Of a stretch of 64,000 bases of DNA, positions 17,773-27,415 are shown one piece after another. The notes under the pieces were generated by a model that had not been told where the DNA came from, ran no database searches, and was given only the letters and a program-made list of their open reading frames with translations. A program made the translations under genes and the position numbers. Source of the stretch: Hydrogenobaculum sp. Y04AAS1 (GTDB lineage: Bacteria > Aquificota > Aquificia > Aquificales > Aquificaceae); assembly GCF_000020785.1 (NCBI RefSeq), contig NC_011126.1, positions 1,488,001 to 1,552,000 of the forward strand. Reading direction: 5' to 3'. Each line of letters starts with the position of its first letter. Positions within the stretch are counted from its first letter, which is position 1.

Positions 17773-19773
17773 TTATGCCTCCTTTATAACAACGTGTTCA
17801 AAATCTGCTATCTGTTTTAGGCTTTTATAGATATTGTAAAGTAAGCTAAGTCTGTTGTTTCTAACATCTATATTTTCAGCCATAACAAGTATTTTATCAA
17901 AAAATTCATCTATTATCTTTTTCTTGTGGTCTATGTATTCCAATAGCTCTTTTGAGAGTTCTTTGTCTTTTATATCTTCTAATATCTTGTAAAGCTCTTT
18001 TTCTAAGTCGCTTTCAAAAAGCTCTTGTTTTATATCCTTTGGGCTAAAGTCTTTTGGTAGTATTTTTCTTATCCTTTTGTAGGCTTTTGCTATGTTTTCT
18101 ACAATATCTCGGTTGGAAGATAAAAGCTCTATTTTGTTTTTTATATCTTTTACCTTAAGAGGGTCTTCTACCTCCAAAACAGCTCTTACTATGTCGTAAG
18201 GATATTCTTCAAAGTAAGTGTTTAGTCTTGTTTTGAAAAGGTTTTTGATGTGAGATAAAATCTCTTCGTAGCTAAGAAGCTTTTCTTTGTTTTCTAAAAG
18301 CTCAAAAACTTTTCCAAAAAGCTCTTCTAAATTTATATCAAGTTCATGATCTAAAATAGTTTTTATAATACCGTATATGTTTCTTTTTATACCGTAAGCA
18401 TCCGATGTACCTTTTGGAATTTCACCAGCGGCAATAAGGGATACTATGTTGTCTGATTTTACTATGATACCAAGCAAAGCCCCTGTTTTGGTAGACTGAA
18501 TACCTTCTATTTTATCAGGCATATATTGTTCTAAAAGGGCTTTTGACAGTTCTTCATCTTCGTTTTTTGCTTTTACATATATCATACCCATATAGCCTTG
18601 AAGCTCGTCAAACTCTTTTACCATGTTTGTAGCTATATCAAACAAAGAAAGTTCACAGGCTCTTATTAGTACGCTGTTTTGATGGTCTAAATACTCTCCC
18701 AAAGCTATATGCCTTTTGGTTTTATCAAACAGTGTTCCAAGCTTGTGATGAAACATAATACCCTTTAGCTCTTCCACGAAAAAATGAAAAGGTTTTTTTA
18801 GATCCTCGTTGTAGAAAAATATGGCATCTCTTAACCTTGCTTTTACCACTTTTTGATAACCGTTTTTTATATAACCTTTTTTATCTTCTATGTTTGATAT
18901 ACCAAAAAATATGTTTGTAATGCCATCTTTTTTTGTGGTAATAAACTTTTGATGATGAGCTAACACAGTTTTTATAACTATATCTGGTAAACTCAAAAAC
19001 TCTTTTTCAAACTCCCCTATCACAATATATGGGTATTCTACCAAGTTTGTGATTTCATCTATAAGTTCCTCTTCGTAATCTGGTGTAACATTTAGTTCTT
19101 TGGCTTTTGATAAGACAAGATCTAATATGATGCTTTTACGCTCTTTGAATGTTGGTATTACGTAATGCTTTTTTAAAAGCTCTTCGTAGGCTTTTGCATG
19201 TTCTATTACAAACTCATTGGATAAAAACCTATGGCCTTTTGATGTGTTTTTATAAGGCAGTATTGGTCTGTCGTTTAAAACAAGGGCTATACCTCTTATG
19301 GGTCTTGGAAACCTCATAGAAGAGTTGTCCCATCTCATCATCTTTTTGTAGTTTAGAGATTTTATTATAAAATCTGGAAACTCTTTAAAAAGCTCTTCTA
19401 TTGGTATACCACCGGTTTGTTTTTTTATGGCTATATAAACTCCTCCTTGTTTTTCGTATTTGAAAGTCTCTTCTAAAGAAGCGTTATTTTTCTTTAAAAA
19501 AGCCTCTAAAGCTTTTGTAGGAACTCCGTCTTTATAACAGGCTTCATAAGGAGGACCTATTACAAGGATTTCTTCTTTTTTGTTGTGATCTGGTAAATTT
19601 TCTATCAAAATACCTATTCTTCTCGGGGTTGTAAATAAGCTGATAGTTTTATCTTTTTCTATATTTTTATCTTTTAAAAAGCTTATTACTATATCTTTTA
19701 AGGTTTCGTTGGCTTTTAGTAAAAATAAAGAGGGTAGTTCTTCCGTTTGAAGCTCTAAAAGAATATCGTTCAT
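17773..19773 (-). CDS. glyS: Glycyl-tRNA synthetase beta subunit
   Basis: 666 aa, near the usual length. It begins [15 protein letters not shown], the conserved GlyS N-terminus, with [16 protein letters not shown] near residue 153 and [16 protein letters not shown] and [12 protein letters not shown] in the HD-like region. The C-terminal anticodon-binding region has the VLVMAEN-like stretch ([19 protein letters not shown]). It forms the alpha2beta2 bacterial GlyRS with GlyQ, whose gene overlaps its start by 4 nt, so the two are translationally coupled. Confidence 0.97.
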   Translation of the reverse strand: MNDILLELQTEELPSLFLLKANETLKDIVISFLKDKNIEKDKTISLFTTPRRIGILIENLPDHNKKEEILVIGPPYEACYKDGVPTKALEAFLKKNNASLEETFKYEKQGGVYIAIKKQTGGIPIEELFKEFPDFIIKSLNYKKMMRWDNSSMRFPRPIRGIALVLNDRPILPYKNTSKGHRFLSNEFVIEHAKAYEELLKKHYVIPTFKERKSIILDLVLSKAKELNVTPDYEEELIDEITNLVEYPYIVIGEFEKEFLSLPDIVIKTVLAHHQKFITTKKDGITNIFFGISNIEDKKGYIKNGYQKVVKARLRDAIFFYNEDLKKPFHFFVEELKGIMFHHKLGTLFDKTKRHIALGEYLDHQNSVLIRACELSLFDIATNMVKEFDELQGYMGMIYVKAKNEDEELSKALLEQYMPDKIEGIQSTKTGALLGIIVKSDNIVSLIAAGEIPKGTSDAYGIKRNIYGIIKTILDHELDINLEELFGKVFELLENKEKLLSYEEILSHIKNLFKTRLNTYFEEYPYDIVRAVLEVEDPLKVKDIKNKIELLSSNRDIVENIAKAYKRIRKILPKDFSPKDIKQELFESDLEKELYKILEDIKDKELSKELLEYIDHKKKIIDEFFDKILVMAENIDVRNNRLSLLYNIYKSLKQIADFEHVVIKEA

Positions 19774-20618
19774 AGGCTATTCTCCTTTTCTATGTATAAA
19801 GAAGCCACTAAAGAAGCCATTTGTTTTATGCGTTTTATGTAGTTTGTTCTTTCTTGGACAGATATAGCACCTCTTGCATCAAGAAGATTGAATGTATGAG
19901 AGCATTTTAATATGTAATCATAAGCTGGGTAAACGAGTTTTTCTTCTATAAGAGATTTTGCTTCTTGCTCATATATTTCAAAAAGCTTAAAAAGTCTATC
20001 TTGGTTTGATTTTTCAAAGTTGTAGATAGACCACTCTTTTTCAAACTCAAAGTATATATCTTTGTAAGTAAGATATTTGTTCCATTTTAAATCAAATACG
20101 TTGTCAACATTTTGAAGATACATAGCAATACGTTCAAGCCCGTAGGTGATTTCACAGGCTATAAGATCTAAATCTATATCCCCTGCTTGTTGGAAGTATG
20201 TAAACTGTGTTATCTCCATCCCATCTAACCACACTTCCCAACCAAGCCCCCAAGCCCCAAGTGTAGGGCTTTCCCAGTCATCTTCCACAAATCTAATATC
20301 GTGAAGGTTTTGATCTATACCAAGGGTTTCTAAGCTTTTAAGATAGAGCTCTTGAGAGTCTTCTTTGGCAGGTTTTAGTATCACCTGAAATTGAAAATAA
20401 TGCTGAAGCCTGTTTGGGTTTTCCCCGTATCTTCCATCTTTTGGTCTTCTGGATGGTTCTACGTAAGCCCCGCTGAAGGGTTTTTTGCCAAGCACCCTTA
20501 AAAAAGTAGCTGGGTTCATAGTGCCAGCTCCCACTTCTATGTCGTATCCTTGCATTATGGCGCATCCATTTTTAGACCAAAAATCCTGAAGATTAAGTAT
20601 TATATCCTGAAAATACAC
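19770..20618 (-). CDS. glyQ: Glycyl-tRNA synthetase alpha subunit
   Basis: A 282-aa class II synthetase subunit. Conserved stretches are [31 protein letters not shown] at the N-terminus, [42 protein letters not shown] and [14 protein letters not shown]. It holds the catalytic core that activates glycine. It heads the minus-strand block that runs to nrnA, and is divergent from the MNT-HEPN pair across a 57-nt gap. Confidence 0.97.
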   Translation of the reverse strand: MYFQDIILNLQDFWSKNGCAIMQGYDIEVGAGTMNPATFLRVLGKKPFSGAYVEPSRRPKDGRYGENPNRLQHYFQFQVILKPAKEDSQELYLKSLETLGIDQNLHDIRFVEDDWESPTLGAWGLGWEVWLDGMEITQFTYFQQAGDIDLDLIACEITYGLERIAMYLQNVDNVFDLKWNKYLTYKDIYFEFEKEWSIYNFEKSNQDRLFKLFEIYEQEAKSLIEEKLVYPAYDYILKCSHTFNLLDARGAISVQERTNYIKRIKQMASLVASLYIEKENSL

Positions 20619-20661
20619 TTTCTACCTCCAAAACGCTTTTACGTATATGATCATGCTATAC

Positions 20662-20667
20662 TATTAT
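20662..20667 (+). promoter_or_regulatory. -10 box TATTAT before the MNT gene
   Basis: TATTAT is 8 nt before ATG 20676, and a second candidate, TATACT, is at 20657-20662. There is no ribosome-binding sequence, so the transcript is probably leaderless. Confidence 0.5.
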
Positions 20668-20675
20668 ACCAGTTT

Positions 20676-20966
20676 ATGGCTTTTAAGATAAAAACTATAG
20701 AAGATTTAAAAGAGTTTTTAAAAGATTATTTCAAAGATAAGAATGTAAAAATTTATCTGTTTGGTTCTAGGGCTTATGGAAACAATTCAGATTTTTCCGA
20801 TGTTGATATAGCTATTGACACAGAAGAGGATATAACAGAGTATTTGACTTTGTTAAGATATATAATAGAAGAAAGCACGCTTCCTTACAAGGTGGATTTT
20901 GTGGATTTAAAGATGGCACCTCATCTTAAACCTATAGTTTACAAAAAAGGACAAAGATGGCTTTAG
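20676..20966 (+). CDS. MNT-type nucleotidyltransferase (antitoxin-like)
   Basis: A 96-aa minimal nucleotidyltransferase with IYLFGSRAYGNNSDFSDVDIAID, the GSx(10)DxD catalytic motif, near residue 30, and a later VDFVDL strand with a third acidic residue. The start is ATG 20676 because an upstream extension would cross the glyQ promoter region and has no family match. It overlaps the HEPN gene by 10 nt. In characterised pairs the MNT protein neutralises the HEPN RNase by AMPylating it, so it is probably the antitoxin. Confidence 0.88.
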   Translation: MAFKIKTIEDLKEFLKDYFKDKNVKIYLFGSRAYGNNSDFSDVDIAIDTEEDITEYLTLLRYIIEESTLPYKVDFVDLKMAPHLKPIVYKKGQRWL

Positions 20967-21364
20967 ATAGATTGTTGTCAGATTTAAAAAATGCGTTTTC
21001 AAGGTTAAAAGAGTCCTACGATAAAACTATAAACTCTCAAAATACCGCCGATTATTCGTTTTTCAGAGATTCTACTATACAGCGGCTTGAGGTTACCATA
21101 GAGATTTTATGGAAAACTGTTAAAGAGTTTTTAAAATTAAAAGAAGGAATAGAATGCAGATCTCCAAAATCTTGTATAAGAGATTTTTTCGGGTCTGGCT
21201 ATCTAAGTTCTCAGGATGTTGTTACACTTTTAGAGGCAATAGACGATCGAAATCTTACATCTCACACTTATCACGAAGAGGTTGCCGATAAGATTTTTCA
21301 AAATATTAAGAAATATCTACCTGTTATCAAAAGCGTAATAAATGAGATAGAAAAGAATATTTAA
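20957..21364 (+). CDS. HEPN domain protein (HI0074 type, toxin-like)
   Basis: A 135-aa all-alpha protein of the HI0074/nucleotidyltransferase-substrate-binding type. It contains SFFRDSTIQRLEVTIEILWKT in the middle and DRNLTSHTY near residue 97, which carries the Rx4H RNase motif (R, N, then H four residues later) and a Tyr that is the usual AMPylation target in Rx4HxY toxins. With the upstream MNT gene it forms a likely type VII toxin-antitoxin module. It ends 1 nt before the convergent folC stop. Confidence 0.87.
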   Translation: MALDRLLSDLKNAFSRLKESYDKTINSQNTADYSFFRDSTIQRLEVTIEILWKTVKEFLKLKEGIECRSPKSCIRDFFGSGYLSSQDVVTLLEAIDDRNLTSHTYHEEVADKIFQNIKKYLPVIKSVINEIEKNI

Positions 21365-21365
21365 A

Positions 21366-22604
21366 TTATGATTTTTCCAAAGCTCTTTTTAACTCACCAA
21401 GAAGATACAAAGAACCAAAGACAAATACATCATCTTTTAGATTTAAAATATCTTTTGCGTCTTCTAAAGTATGGGTTTTAAAACCTATACTTTTTGCATA
21501 ATTTAGCATATTATCTATATCTTCTGCTCTTTTGTAGTGAATGGGTACAAACGTAATCTCATCAAAGTAAGCCCTTAGTATATCTAACTCTTTTTGCCAT
21601 TCTTTGTCTTTTAAACTTCCCATCACAAGCCTTATATCAAAATGCTCTTTTATATCTTTTATTATCCTTACCAAAGCGCTTACGTTGTGAGCTCCATCTA
21701 TCATTATAAGGGGTTTTTCTCTTATAATCTCCATACGCCCTTCCCAATAGGTTTTTTCTAACGCCCTTTTTATAAGCTCTTCTTTTGGTTTAAATAGAGC
21801 TTCTACCGTAGGTATACTAAGAAACGATGCCAATGCCAAAGCTCCGTTGTCTATTTGATGTTTGCCCCAAAGCCCAAGTTTTAGGCTTTTCATGTTAAAA
21901 TCTAAAAAATTAAACTCTTCTATATAAGTGCTATGCTTATCTACATAACCTTTGTATTCAAAATCCTCCCCTGCTGCAAAAAGCTTTGTGTTTTGCTCTT
22001 TTGCTTTTTCTGTTGCCATTGGGTATAGTGGGTATCTGTTGTTTCCTATTAGAAGTGCTTTTGTGCCGTTTGCTATTTCAAGCTTTTCTGCTGCTATTTT
22101 ATCTACAGTGTTGCCAAGCCATTTCATATGGTCTTTTCCTATGTTTGTTAAAACCCCAATAAAAGGTGAAGAGGCTCTGGTGCCGTCCCATCTTCCGCCC
22201 ATTCCTACTTCCCATACTACTATATCTACATTTTTGTCTTTAAAGTATAAAAGCCCTATCAGAGTTATAGCTTCAAAGTAAGTTAGCTCAAATTTTTCAA
22301 ATACAGGTTTTAGGCTTTTGACATAGTATTCTAACTCTTCATCTTTTATATGAATGTTGTTTACTCTTAATCTTTCGTTTTCTCTAACAAGATGAGGAGA
22401 TACAAACCATCCGGTGTTAAGGCCATGCTCTATCAGAAGATAATTTAAAAAAGCGCAGGTAGAGCCTTTGCCGTTGGTACCGCCCACTATTACAGATTTA
22501 TAGTGTTTTTCTGGGTTTCCTACGTAGTCTCTTGCTTTTAGTATTCTATCTAAAGTGGGGTTTATCTTGTAGTCTTTGCCCTCATAAAGGTCCCAGAGTT
22601 TCAT
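21366..22604 (-). CDS. folC: Folylpolyglutamate synthase / dihydrofolate synthase
   Basis: A 412-aa Mur-ligase-family protein. The P-loop is VGGTNGKGSTCAFLNYLL near residue 41, followed by GWFVSPHLVRENERLRVN, WEVGMGGRWDGT and IDGAHNVSALVRI, all typical of FolC. It adds glutamate to folate and may also make dihydrofolate from dihydropteroate. It overlaps the tRNA nucleotidyltransferase gene by 4 nt and is co-transcribed with it and the pgsA-like gene. Confidence 0.95.
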   Translation of the reverse strand: MKLWDLYEGKDYKINPTLDRILKARDYVGNPEKHYKSVIVGGTNGKGSTCAFLNYLLIEHGLNTGWFVSPHLVRENERLRVNNIHIKDEELEYYVKSLKPVFEKFELTYFEAITLIGLLYFKDKNVDIVVWEVGMGGRWDGTRASSPFIGVLTNIGKDHMKWLGNTVDKIAAEKLEIANGTKALLIGNNRYPLYPMATEKAKEQNTKLFAAGEDFEYKGYVDKHSTYIEEFNFLDFNMKSLKLGLWGKHQIDNGALALASFLSIPTVEALFKPKEELIKRALEKTYWEGRMEIIREKPLIMIDGAHNVSALVRIIKDIKEHFDIRLVMGSLKDKEWQKELDILRAYFDEITFVPIHYKRAEDIDNMLNYAKSIGFKTHTLEDAKDILNLKDDVFVFGSLYLLGELKRALEKS

Positions 22605-24190
22605 ATATTTATATGTTCACCTTCTTTTTTAAGCCATTCTATCGCTTCTTCTTTTGTCTTTATTGCACCTTCGTATTGAAGGTCTAATAGTTTATTTTTT
22701 AAAAGCCCAACGGTAGGCCCCTCTGGTATATTTAGTATATTCATTATATCTTTTCCACTAAGAAGTGGTTCTATACGCTTTGGTACATTTTTTAATTTAA
22801 ATTCTATTATATTTTTTATGGTTTTTTCTAAAGCTTTCATAGTGGGCTCATCGTCTTTAGATCCCAAGGCATCTGCTATAGTTAGTATCATAAGAGGGTA
22901 TATATCATCTTCTACTTCTCTTAAGAGCTTTCCATAGGCTCTTGGTGTGAGATGCTCCAAAGATTCCCTTAGATAAAATATCCTAAGGTGCATTCTTACC
23001 ATTTTTTTTAAAAACCTTGAAAGATCTTCTCCAAAGGTAAGCTCATTAGATATTTTTGCTGTTAGTTCTTCTCCTACTTTGTCATGCTCGTAAAAGGTGA
23101 TGTTACCTTTTTCATCTATTTTCATGGTGTGAGGCTTTCCTATGTCGTGTAGTAAAGCGCTTAGTTTTATAGCCTCTTTTGTGCCAAAATCCCCTAAAAA
23201 TTGATAGGCTGCTATTTGGCTTTTTATAAAATATAAAAGCTCTTTGTCAAAGTTTACATCCTCATTTTCAAGGATTTTATCCGCATACTCATAGACTTTT
23301 AACGTATGTTTATCAAGGGGGTATATGTGATGATGCCCTTGATTTGAAACTTTTTTTATATCCTCTAAATATGGTATTATGCTGTAAATGGCATTTGTCT
23401 CAAAAAGAAGCTCCATTCCCTTGTAGGATTTTTTTAATTTTAAAAGCTTAAAAAGCTCTACTGCTATCCTTTCTTTTGCACTGGTTTTTATAAGTGTATG
23501 GTTTTCTTTTAAGAAATTTATAAAACCCTCTTCTAACTCAAACTCAAGCTCGTTTGCTATCCTTACTCCCCTTAAAAGCCTTATAGGGTCTTTTTTGAGA
23601 TTTTCATAAGATATTGCTCTTACAAGTCCATTTTCTAAGTCTTTTATACCACCGGTTGGATCAAAAAGAATAGTTTGCTGAGCCCCCACAGATAGCACAT
23701 CATCTAAGTTTACAGCTATTGCGTTGCAGGTAAAATCTCTATCTTTTAAATCTTTTTCAAGGATCTTCTCCCACTCTTCAGGGCCTGGTCTTAGACCAAA
23801 AAAACTTTTTAATCCACCACTTTCTAATATTGCTATATCAAATCTATATTTGAAACTTCCTTCGTTAAATACTATAGTGGCTATTTTGTTTCTTTTTATC
23901 CAAGGCTCTTTTTTTTCAAACTCAAATACATCGGCTTTTATGTTGTATGTTTGGAAAAGAAGTTCTTTAAAACGGTTTGCAACAGTTATTGGTTCTTGAG
24001 TGGTTATAATATCCACATCTACACTTTTGTCTATTGGTTTTCCTATTATTCTATCTCTTACGTATCCTCCCACCAAGAAAGCGTAGTGGTCTCTATCAAG
24101 GCATTTTGCTAAAAGGTCAAAGTGCGTGAGGTAAAAATTTAATCCGTGGGCGGTATGTTTTTTGCCAAAAATCTCTATTATATCACTCAT
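22601..24190 (-). CDS. tRNA nucleotidyltransferase (CC- or A-adding type) with HD domain
   Basis: A 529-aa class II nucleotidyltransferase. The catalytic motif is LVGGYVRDRIIGKP near residue 40 with VDVDIIT, then RDFTCNAIAVN, LFDPTGGIKDL and the nucleotide-selecting region DPIRLLRGVRIANEL. The second half has an HD domain, LLHDIGKPHTMK. Aquifex is known to split CCA addition between a CC-adding and an A-adding enzyme; this length and HD layout resemble one of those, perhaps the A-adding one, but I cannot assign it without alignment. The tRNA-Lys in this window lacks CCA and needs such activity. It overlaps neighbours at both ends. Confidence 0.9.
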   Translation of the reverse strand: MSDIIEIFGKKHTAHGLNFYLTHFDLLAKCLDRDHYAFLVGGYVRDRIIGKPIDKSVDVDIITTQEPITVANRFKELLFQTYNIKADVFEFEKKEPWIKRNKIATIVFNEGSFKYRFDIAILESGGLKSFFGLRPGPEEWEKILEKDLKDRDFTCNAIAVNLDDVLSVGAQQTILFDPTGGIKDLENGLVRAISYENLKKDPIRLLRGVRIANELEFELEEGFINFLKENHTLIKTSAKERIAVELFKLLKLKKSYKGMELLFETNAIYSIIPYLEDIKKVSNQGHHHIYPLDKHTLKVYEYADKILENEDVNFDKELLYFIKSQIAAYQFLGDFGTKEAIKLSALLHDIGKPHTMKIDEKGNITFYEHDKVGEELTAKISNELTFGEDLSRFLKKMVRMHLRIFYLRESLEHLTPRAYGKLLREVEDDIYPLMILTIADALGSKDDEPTMKALEKTIKNIIEFKLKNVPKRIEPLLSGKDIMNILNIPEGPTVGLLKNKLLDLQYEGAIKTKEEAIEWLKKEGEHINI

Positions 24191-24668
24191 AAAACCATCT
24201 TTTTAAATAACCATACAAAGAAATATATGCAAAAATAAGGCTTATATCGAAAAGCATATTACCAAATTTTACCTCACCAAGAAGTATTACAATGATACTA
24301 AACATCTCAAAAAACGCCTTTATTTTTCCACTTAAAATAGCCCCTTTGTCTTTATTCTTTGCTATGCTTCTTAGAAAAGACACCGTTAGTTCTCTTATCA
24401 TCAAAAACGTAGCTGCATAGGGGTTTAACATATGTTTGTATAAAAGCCCCATAACCGCTGTTAAAACTAAGATTTTATCTGCAAAAGGGTCATACACTTT
24501 TCCAAACTCTGTGATAGCGTTGTTGTTTCTTGCAATAGAGCCATCAAACCAATCCGATATTGCTCCTATACTAAATGTTATAAGAGCTATAAAGTAGTGA
24601 GAAGATATTATAAAGTAAAAGGCCACTATGCCACAAAATATTCTAAGAGTAGTTATAAAATTTGCCAT
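24183..24668 (-). CDS. CDP-alcohol phosphatidyltransferase (PgsA-like)
   Basis: A 161-aa membrane protein with about four to five hydrophobic segments. The CDP-alcohol motif runs from DWFDGSIAR, through a nine-residue spacer, to GKVYDPFADK near residues 38-65, with all the family acidic residues. The likely product is phosphatidylglycerol-phosphate synthase, making PGP from CDP-diacylglycerol and glycerol-3-phosphate, though other alcohols are possible. It is the first gene of a minus-strand operon and is divergent from purF, 34 nt away. Confidence 0.87.
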   Translation of the reverse strand: MANFITTLRIFCGIVAFYFIISSHYFIALITFSIGAISDWFDGSIARNNNAITEFGKVYDPFADKILVLTAVMGLLYKHMLNPYAATFLMIRELTVSFLRSIAKNKDKGAILSGKIKAFFEMFSIIVILLGEVKFGNMLFDISLIFAYISLYGYLKRWFYE

Positions 24669-24691
24669 AACTTTTTAACAAAAATCATTTA

Positions 24692-24700
24692 TATTATAAT
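24692..24700 (+). promoter_or_regulatory. -10 region of purF
   Basis: The overlapping TATTAT (24692-24697) and TATAAT (24695-24700) sit directly before ATG 24703. No leader or ribosome site fits between, so a leaderless mRNA is likely. Confidence 0.55.
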
Positions 24701-24702
24701 TG

Positions 24703-26097
24703 ATGTGCGGTGTTTTTGGCGTTTATTTGAACGAAGAGGAAACTTTAGATTTCCCAAAGGCAGCAACGTTTGCTTACTTTGGTATATACGCTCTGCAGCA
24801 TAGAGGCCAAGAGAGCGCTGGTATATGCTCTTATTATGAGGATGATATTAAAAGAGTTGCTAACAAAGGCCTTGTGCTGGAGGCCATTTCCAAAGAAGAG
24901 TTAAAAAATTTAAAAGGTAAGGTAGCTATATCTCACGTTAGATATTCTACTGCTGGTGGTGATTCTGCTCAAAATATTCAACCTATAGTTAGAGAAAGTA
25001 AAAGGTTTGGAAAAGTGGCTGTAGTTCATAACGGAAACCTTACAAACTATAACTTTCTAAGAAGGCTTCTTGTTGCAAACGAAGTGGAGTTAAAATGCTC
25101 TTCTGATACAGAGGTGTTTTTAGGGCTTTTAGATGTAGTAGAAAAAGATGCATCTATAAATGCTCATATGTTGGATGAAGAGCTTATACCCTATCTTGTT
25201 AGTGTTTTAAAGCTTGTGGAGGGAGCTTATAGCATACTTATGATAATAAACGGTAAGCTTATAGCCGCTAGGGATCCTCTTGGTTTTAGGCCACTTTTGA
25301 TGGGGAGACGTCAAGACGCTATCGTATTTGCCTCTGAGACTTGTGCTTTTGATATTATAGAAGCGGATTATTGGCGTGAGATAAAGCCTGGGGAAATCAC
25401 TATAGTAGATGAAAATGGTATAAGAACTTACTTTTTTGCTAAAAGCCCAAAACCAAAAAAATGCATCTTTGAGCATGTATATTTTGCAAGACCTGATAGC
25501 TTTATATTTTCTGAATACTCTTACAACGTTAGAAAGAAAATGGGTATGGAACTTGCTAAAGAGGACGATATAACTCCAGATATAGTGATTCCAGTGCCGG
25601 ATTCTGGTATGCCAGCAGCCATAGGATATAGCCAATACAAGAATATTCCCTACGAAATGGGACTTGTTAGAAATCACTATATAGGAAGGACATTTATAGC
25701 TCCTACTCAAGATATTAGAAATCTAAGCGTTTTGATGAAGCTAAATCCAAACAAAGGTATTATAAAGGATAAAAGCATAGTGGTGATAGATGATTCTATT
25801 GTAAGGGGGACTACCTCAAAGCGTATAGTAAACCTTTTAAAAGAAGCCGGAGCCAAAGAAGTACATATGAGGATAGCTTCTCCACCAGTTATAGGGCCTT
25901 GTTATTACGGTATAGACACGCCCACAAAAGAAGAGCTTATGGCAAGCCATATGTCTGTGGAAGATATAAGAAGGTTTATAGGAGCCGATTCTTTAAAATA
26001 TTTATCCTTAGAAGGGCTTATGAGGTCTGTTCAAGAACCAGATTCTTTTTGTGATGCTTGCTTTACAGACAATTACCCTGTAGAGGTAAAGCTATGA
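24703..26097 (+). CDS. purF: Amidophosphoribosyltransferase
   Basis: A 464-aa protein. The start is ATG 24703, followed by TGC, so removal of Met leaves the catalytic Cys (MCGVFG); there is no propeptide. The glutaminase domain has ALQHRGQESAGI, SHVRYSTAG and VHNGNLTN. The PRTase domain has FEHVYFARPDS, VPDSGMPAAIGYS and the PRPP loop VVIDDSIVRGTTSKRI. It catalyses the first committed step of purine synthesis. Cysteines in the C-terminal region (GPCYYGIDTP, FCDACF) match the iron-sulfur type of PurF. The stop overlaps the next ATG. Confidence 0.96.
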   Translation: MCGVFGVYLNEEETLDFPKAATFAYFGIYALQHRGQESAGICSYYEDDIKRVANKGLVLEAISKEELKNLKGKVAISHVRYSTAGGDSAQNIQPIVRESKRFGKVAVVHNGNLTNYNFLRRLLVANEVELKCSSDTEVFLGLLDVVEKDASINAHMLDEELIPYLVSVLKLVEGAYSILMIINGKLIAARDPLGFRPLLMGRRQDAIVFASETCAFDIIEADYWREIKPGEITIVDENGIRTYFFAKSPKPKKCIFEHVYFARPDSFIFSEYSYNVRKKMGMELAKEDDITPDIVIPVPDSGMPAAIGYSQYKNIPYEMGLVRNHYIGRTFIAPTQDIRNLSVLMKLNPNKGIIKDKSIVVIDDSIVRGTTSKRIVNLLKEAGAKEVHMRIASPPVIGPCYYGIDTPTKEELMASHMSVEDIRRFIGADSLKYLSLEGLMRSVQEPDSFCDACFTDNYPVEVKL

Positions 26098-26312
26098 ACG
26101 AATTTGCAAAACTCCTAATAATATTTGGTTTTATACTCATTGGTTTCGGGCTTTTGATAATGGTATTTGGAAAATTAAACATACCAATTGGAAGGCTTCC
26201 GGGAGATATTGTTTATAAAAATGGAAACTTTGTGTTTTACTTTCCTTTAATGAGCTCTATAATTTTAAGTATTTTACTAACAATATTGTTAAATATTCTT
26301 TTTAGAAGATAA
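26094..26312 (+). CDS. DUF2905 small membrane protein
   Basis: A 72-aa protein starting in an ATGA overlap with the purF stop. Two hydrophobic helices flank IPIGRLPGDIVYKNGNFVFYFP, the conserved core of DUF2905. It is a small inner-membrane protein of unknown function, widespread in thermophilic bacteria. Confidence 0.85.
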   Translation: MNEFAKLLIIFGFILIGFGLLIMVFGKLNIPIGRLPGDIVYKNGNFVFYFPLMSSIILSILLTILLNILFRR

Positions 26313-26324
26313 AGCATAATTTGT

Positions 26325-26330
26325 TATAAT
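26325..26330 (+). promoter_or_regulatory. -10 box TATAAT before the DUF354 gene
   Basis: TATAAT is followed by 7 nt and then ATG 26338; no ribosome site is visible. Probably leaderless. Confidence 0.6.
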
Positions 26331-26337
26331 ATGTTGA

Positions 26338-27414
26338 ATGATATGGTTTGATATAGTAACACCTAAAGCAGCCCTTTTTTTTAGTCCCATAATAAGAAAA
26401 TTTGATAGCCAAGGGGAGCATGTTTTAATTACCACCAGAAAATCAGAAGGCTATGAGGAGATTGTAGAGCTTCTTGATATGCTTAATATCCCTTACGAAG
26501 TTGTAGGGGGATTTGGGGGTGGTACCCTAAACGGCAAGCTTCATGCGAGCATAGAAAGAATGTATCAAATGACAAAAGTTCTTGATAAGTACAATCCAGA
26601 TATTATGGTAAGCATATGCTCTGTGGATGCCAACAGAGTTGCTTACGGGCTTAGTATACCTATAGTAAATTTTTACGATATACCTTTATCTGATTATAAG
26701 TATGATTTTAAAAAAGCTCTACCTCAGGCAAGGCTTACGCTTCCTCTTTCTACTGTGGCCCTAAAGCCTTTTGTAGTGCCAGATGAGATATTTTATAGGT
26801 TTGCTTTGGAAAAAGATCAGGTTTACACATACGATTTCATAGATCCTTTGATATGGCTTTATGATTTTAAACCAGATATAAACTATGTAAAGGATGTAAT
26901 GAAGATACCTTTAGATAAACCTATTATAGTGGTAAGGGAAGAGGAGTTTAAAGCCTCTTACGTGATGAAAAAATACAGCCTTTTGTATGATGGGCTTTTA
27001 GAATTAAAAGATAAAATAGATGCAACGTTTGTAATAATACCAAGGTACGAGGCAGAGCCCTTAAAAGAGCTTTTTGATTTTGCCATCATATTAGAAAAAA
27101 AATACAAGATACAGCATCTTCTTGCATACGCATCTTTGTTTATCGGAGGTGGTGGTACCATAAACCTTGAAGCCACTTACTTTGGAACACCTGTTATATC
27201 CACAAGAAGCTTTATAAGTCATTACGATAAGTATGTGGTGGATGTGGGGCTTATGAAATGGGTAAACGACAAAGACTCTTTGGTAAATACCGCTTTAAAG
27301 CTTATAGGAAAACGCTTCGATGAGCTTGCTCAAAACGTTTGGGGTTCTATGAAGGTGGATTTAGATTTTCTAACAGATACTATTTTAAAAGCCAAAGACC
27401 TAAAAAGATATTGA
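26338..27414 (+). CDS. DUF354 family protein (UDP-glycosyltransferase fold)
   Basis: A 358-aa protein. The opening MIWFDIVTPKAALFFSPII, the following LITTRKSEGYEE, and GGGGTINLEATYFGTPVIS near residue 276 are characteristic of DUF354, whose fold resembles GT-B glycosyltransferases such as UDP-GlcNAc epimerase and MurG. The GGGG motif would bind the nucleotide sugar. The start is leaderless, 7 nt after TATAAT. It lies 1 nt before asnB with no promoter between, so the two are co-transcribed. The substrate is unknown; an envelope or glycan role is plausible. Confidence 0.82.
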   Translation: MIWFDIVTPKAALFFSPIIRKFDSQGEHVLITTRKSEGYEEIVELLDMLNIPYEVVGGFGGGTLNGKLHASIERMYQMTKVLDKYNPDIMVSICSVDANRVAYGLSIPIVNFYDIPLSDYKYDFKKALPQARLTLPLSTVALKPFVVPDEIFYRFALEKDQVYTYDFIDPLIWLYDFKPDINYVKDVMKIPLDKPIIVVREEEFKASYVMKKYSLLYDGLLELKDKIDATFVIIPRYEAEPLKELFDFAIILEKKYKIQHLLAYASLFIGGGGTINLEATYFGTPVISTRSFISHYDKYVVDVGLMKWVNDKDSLVNTALKLIGKRFDELAQNVWGSMKVDLDFLTDTILKAKDLKRY

Positions 27415-27415
27415 T

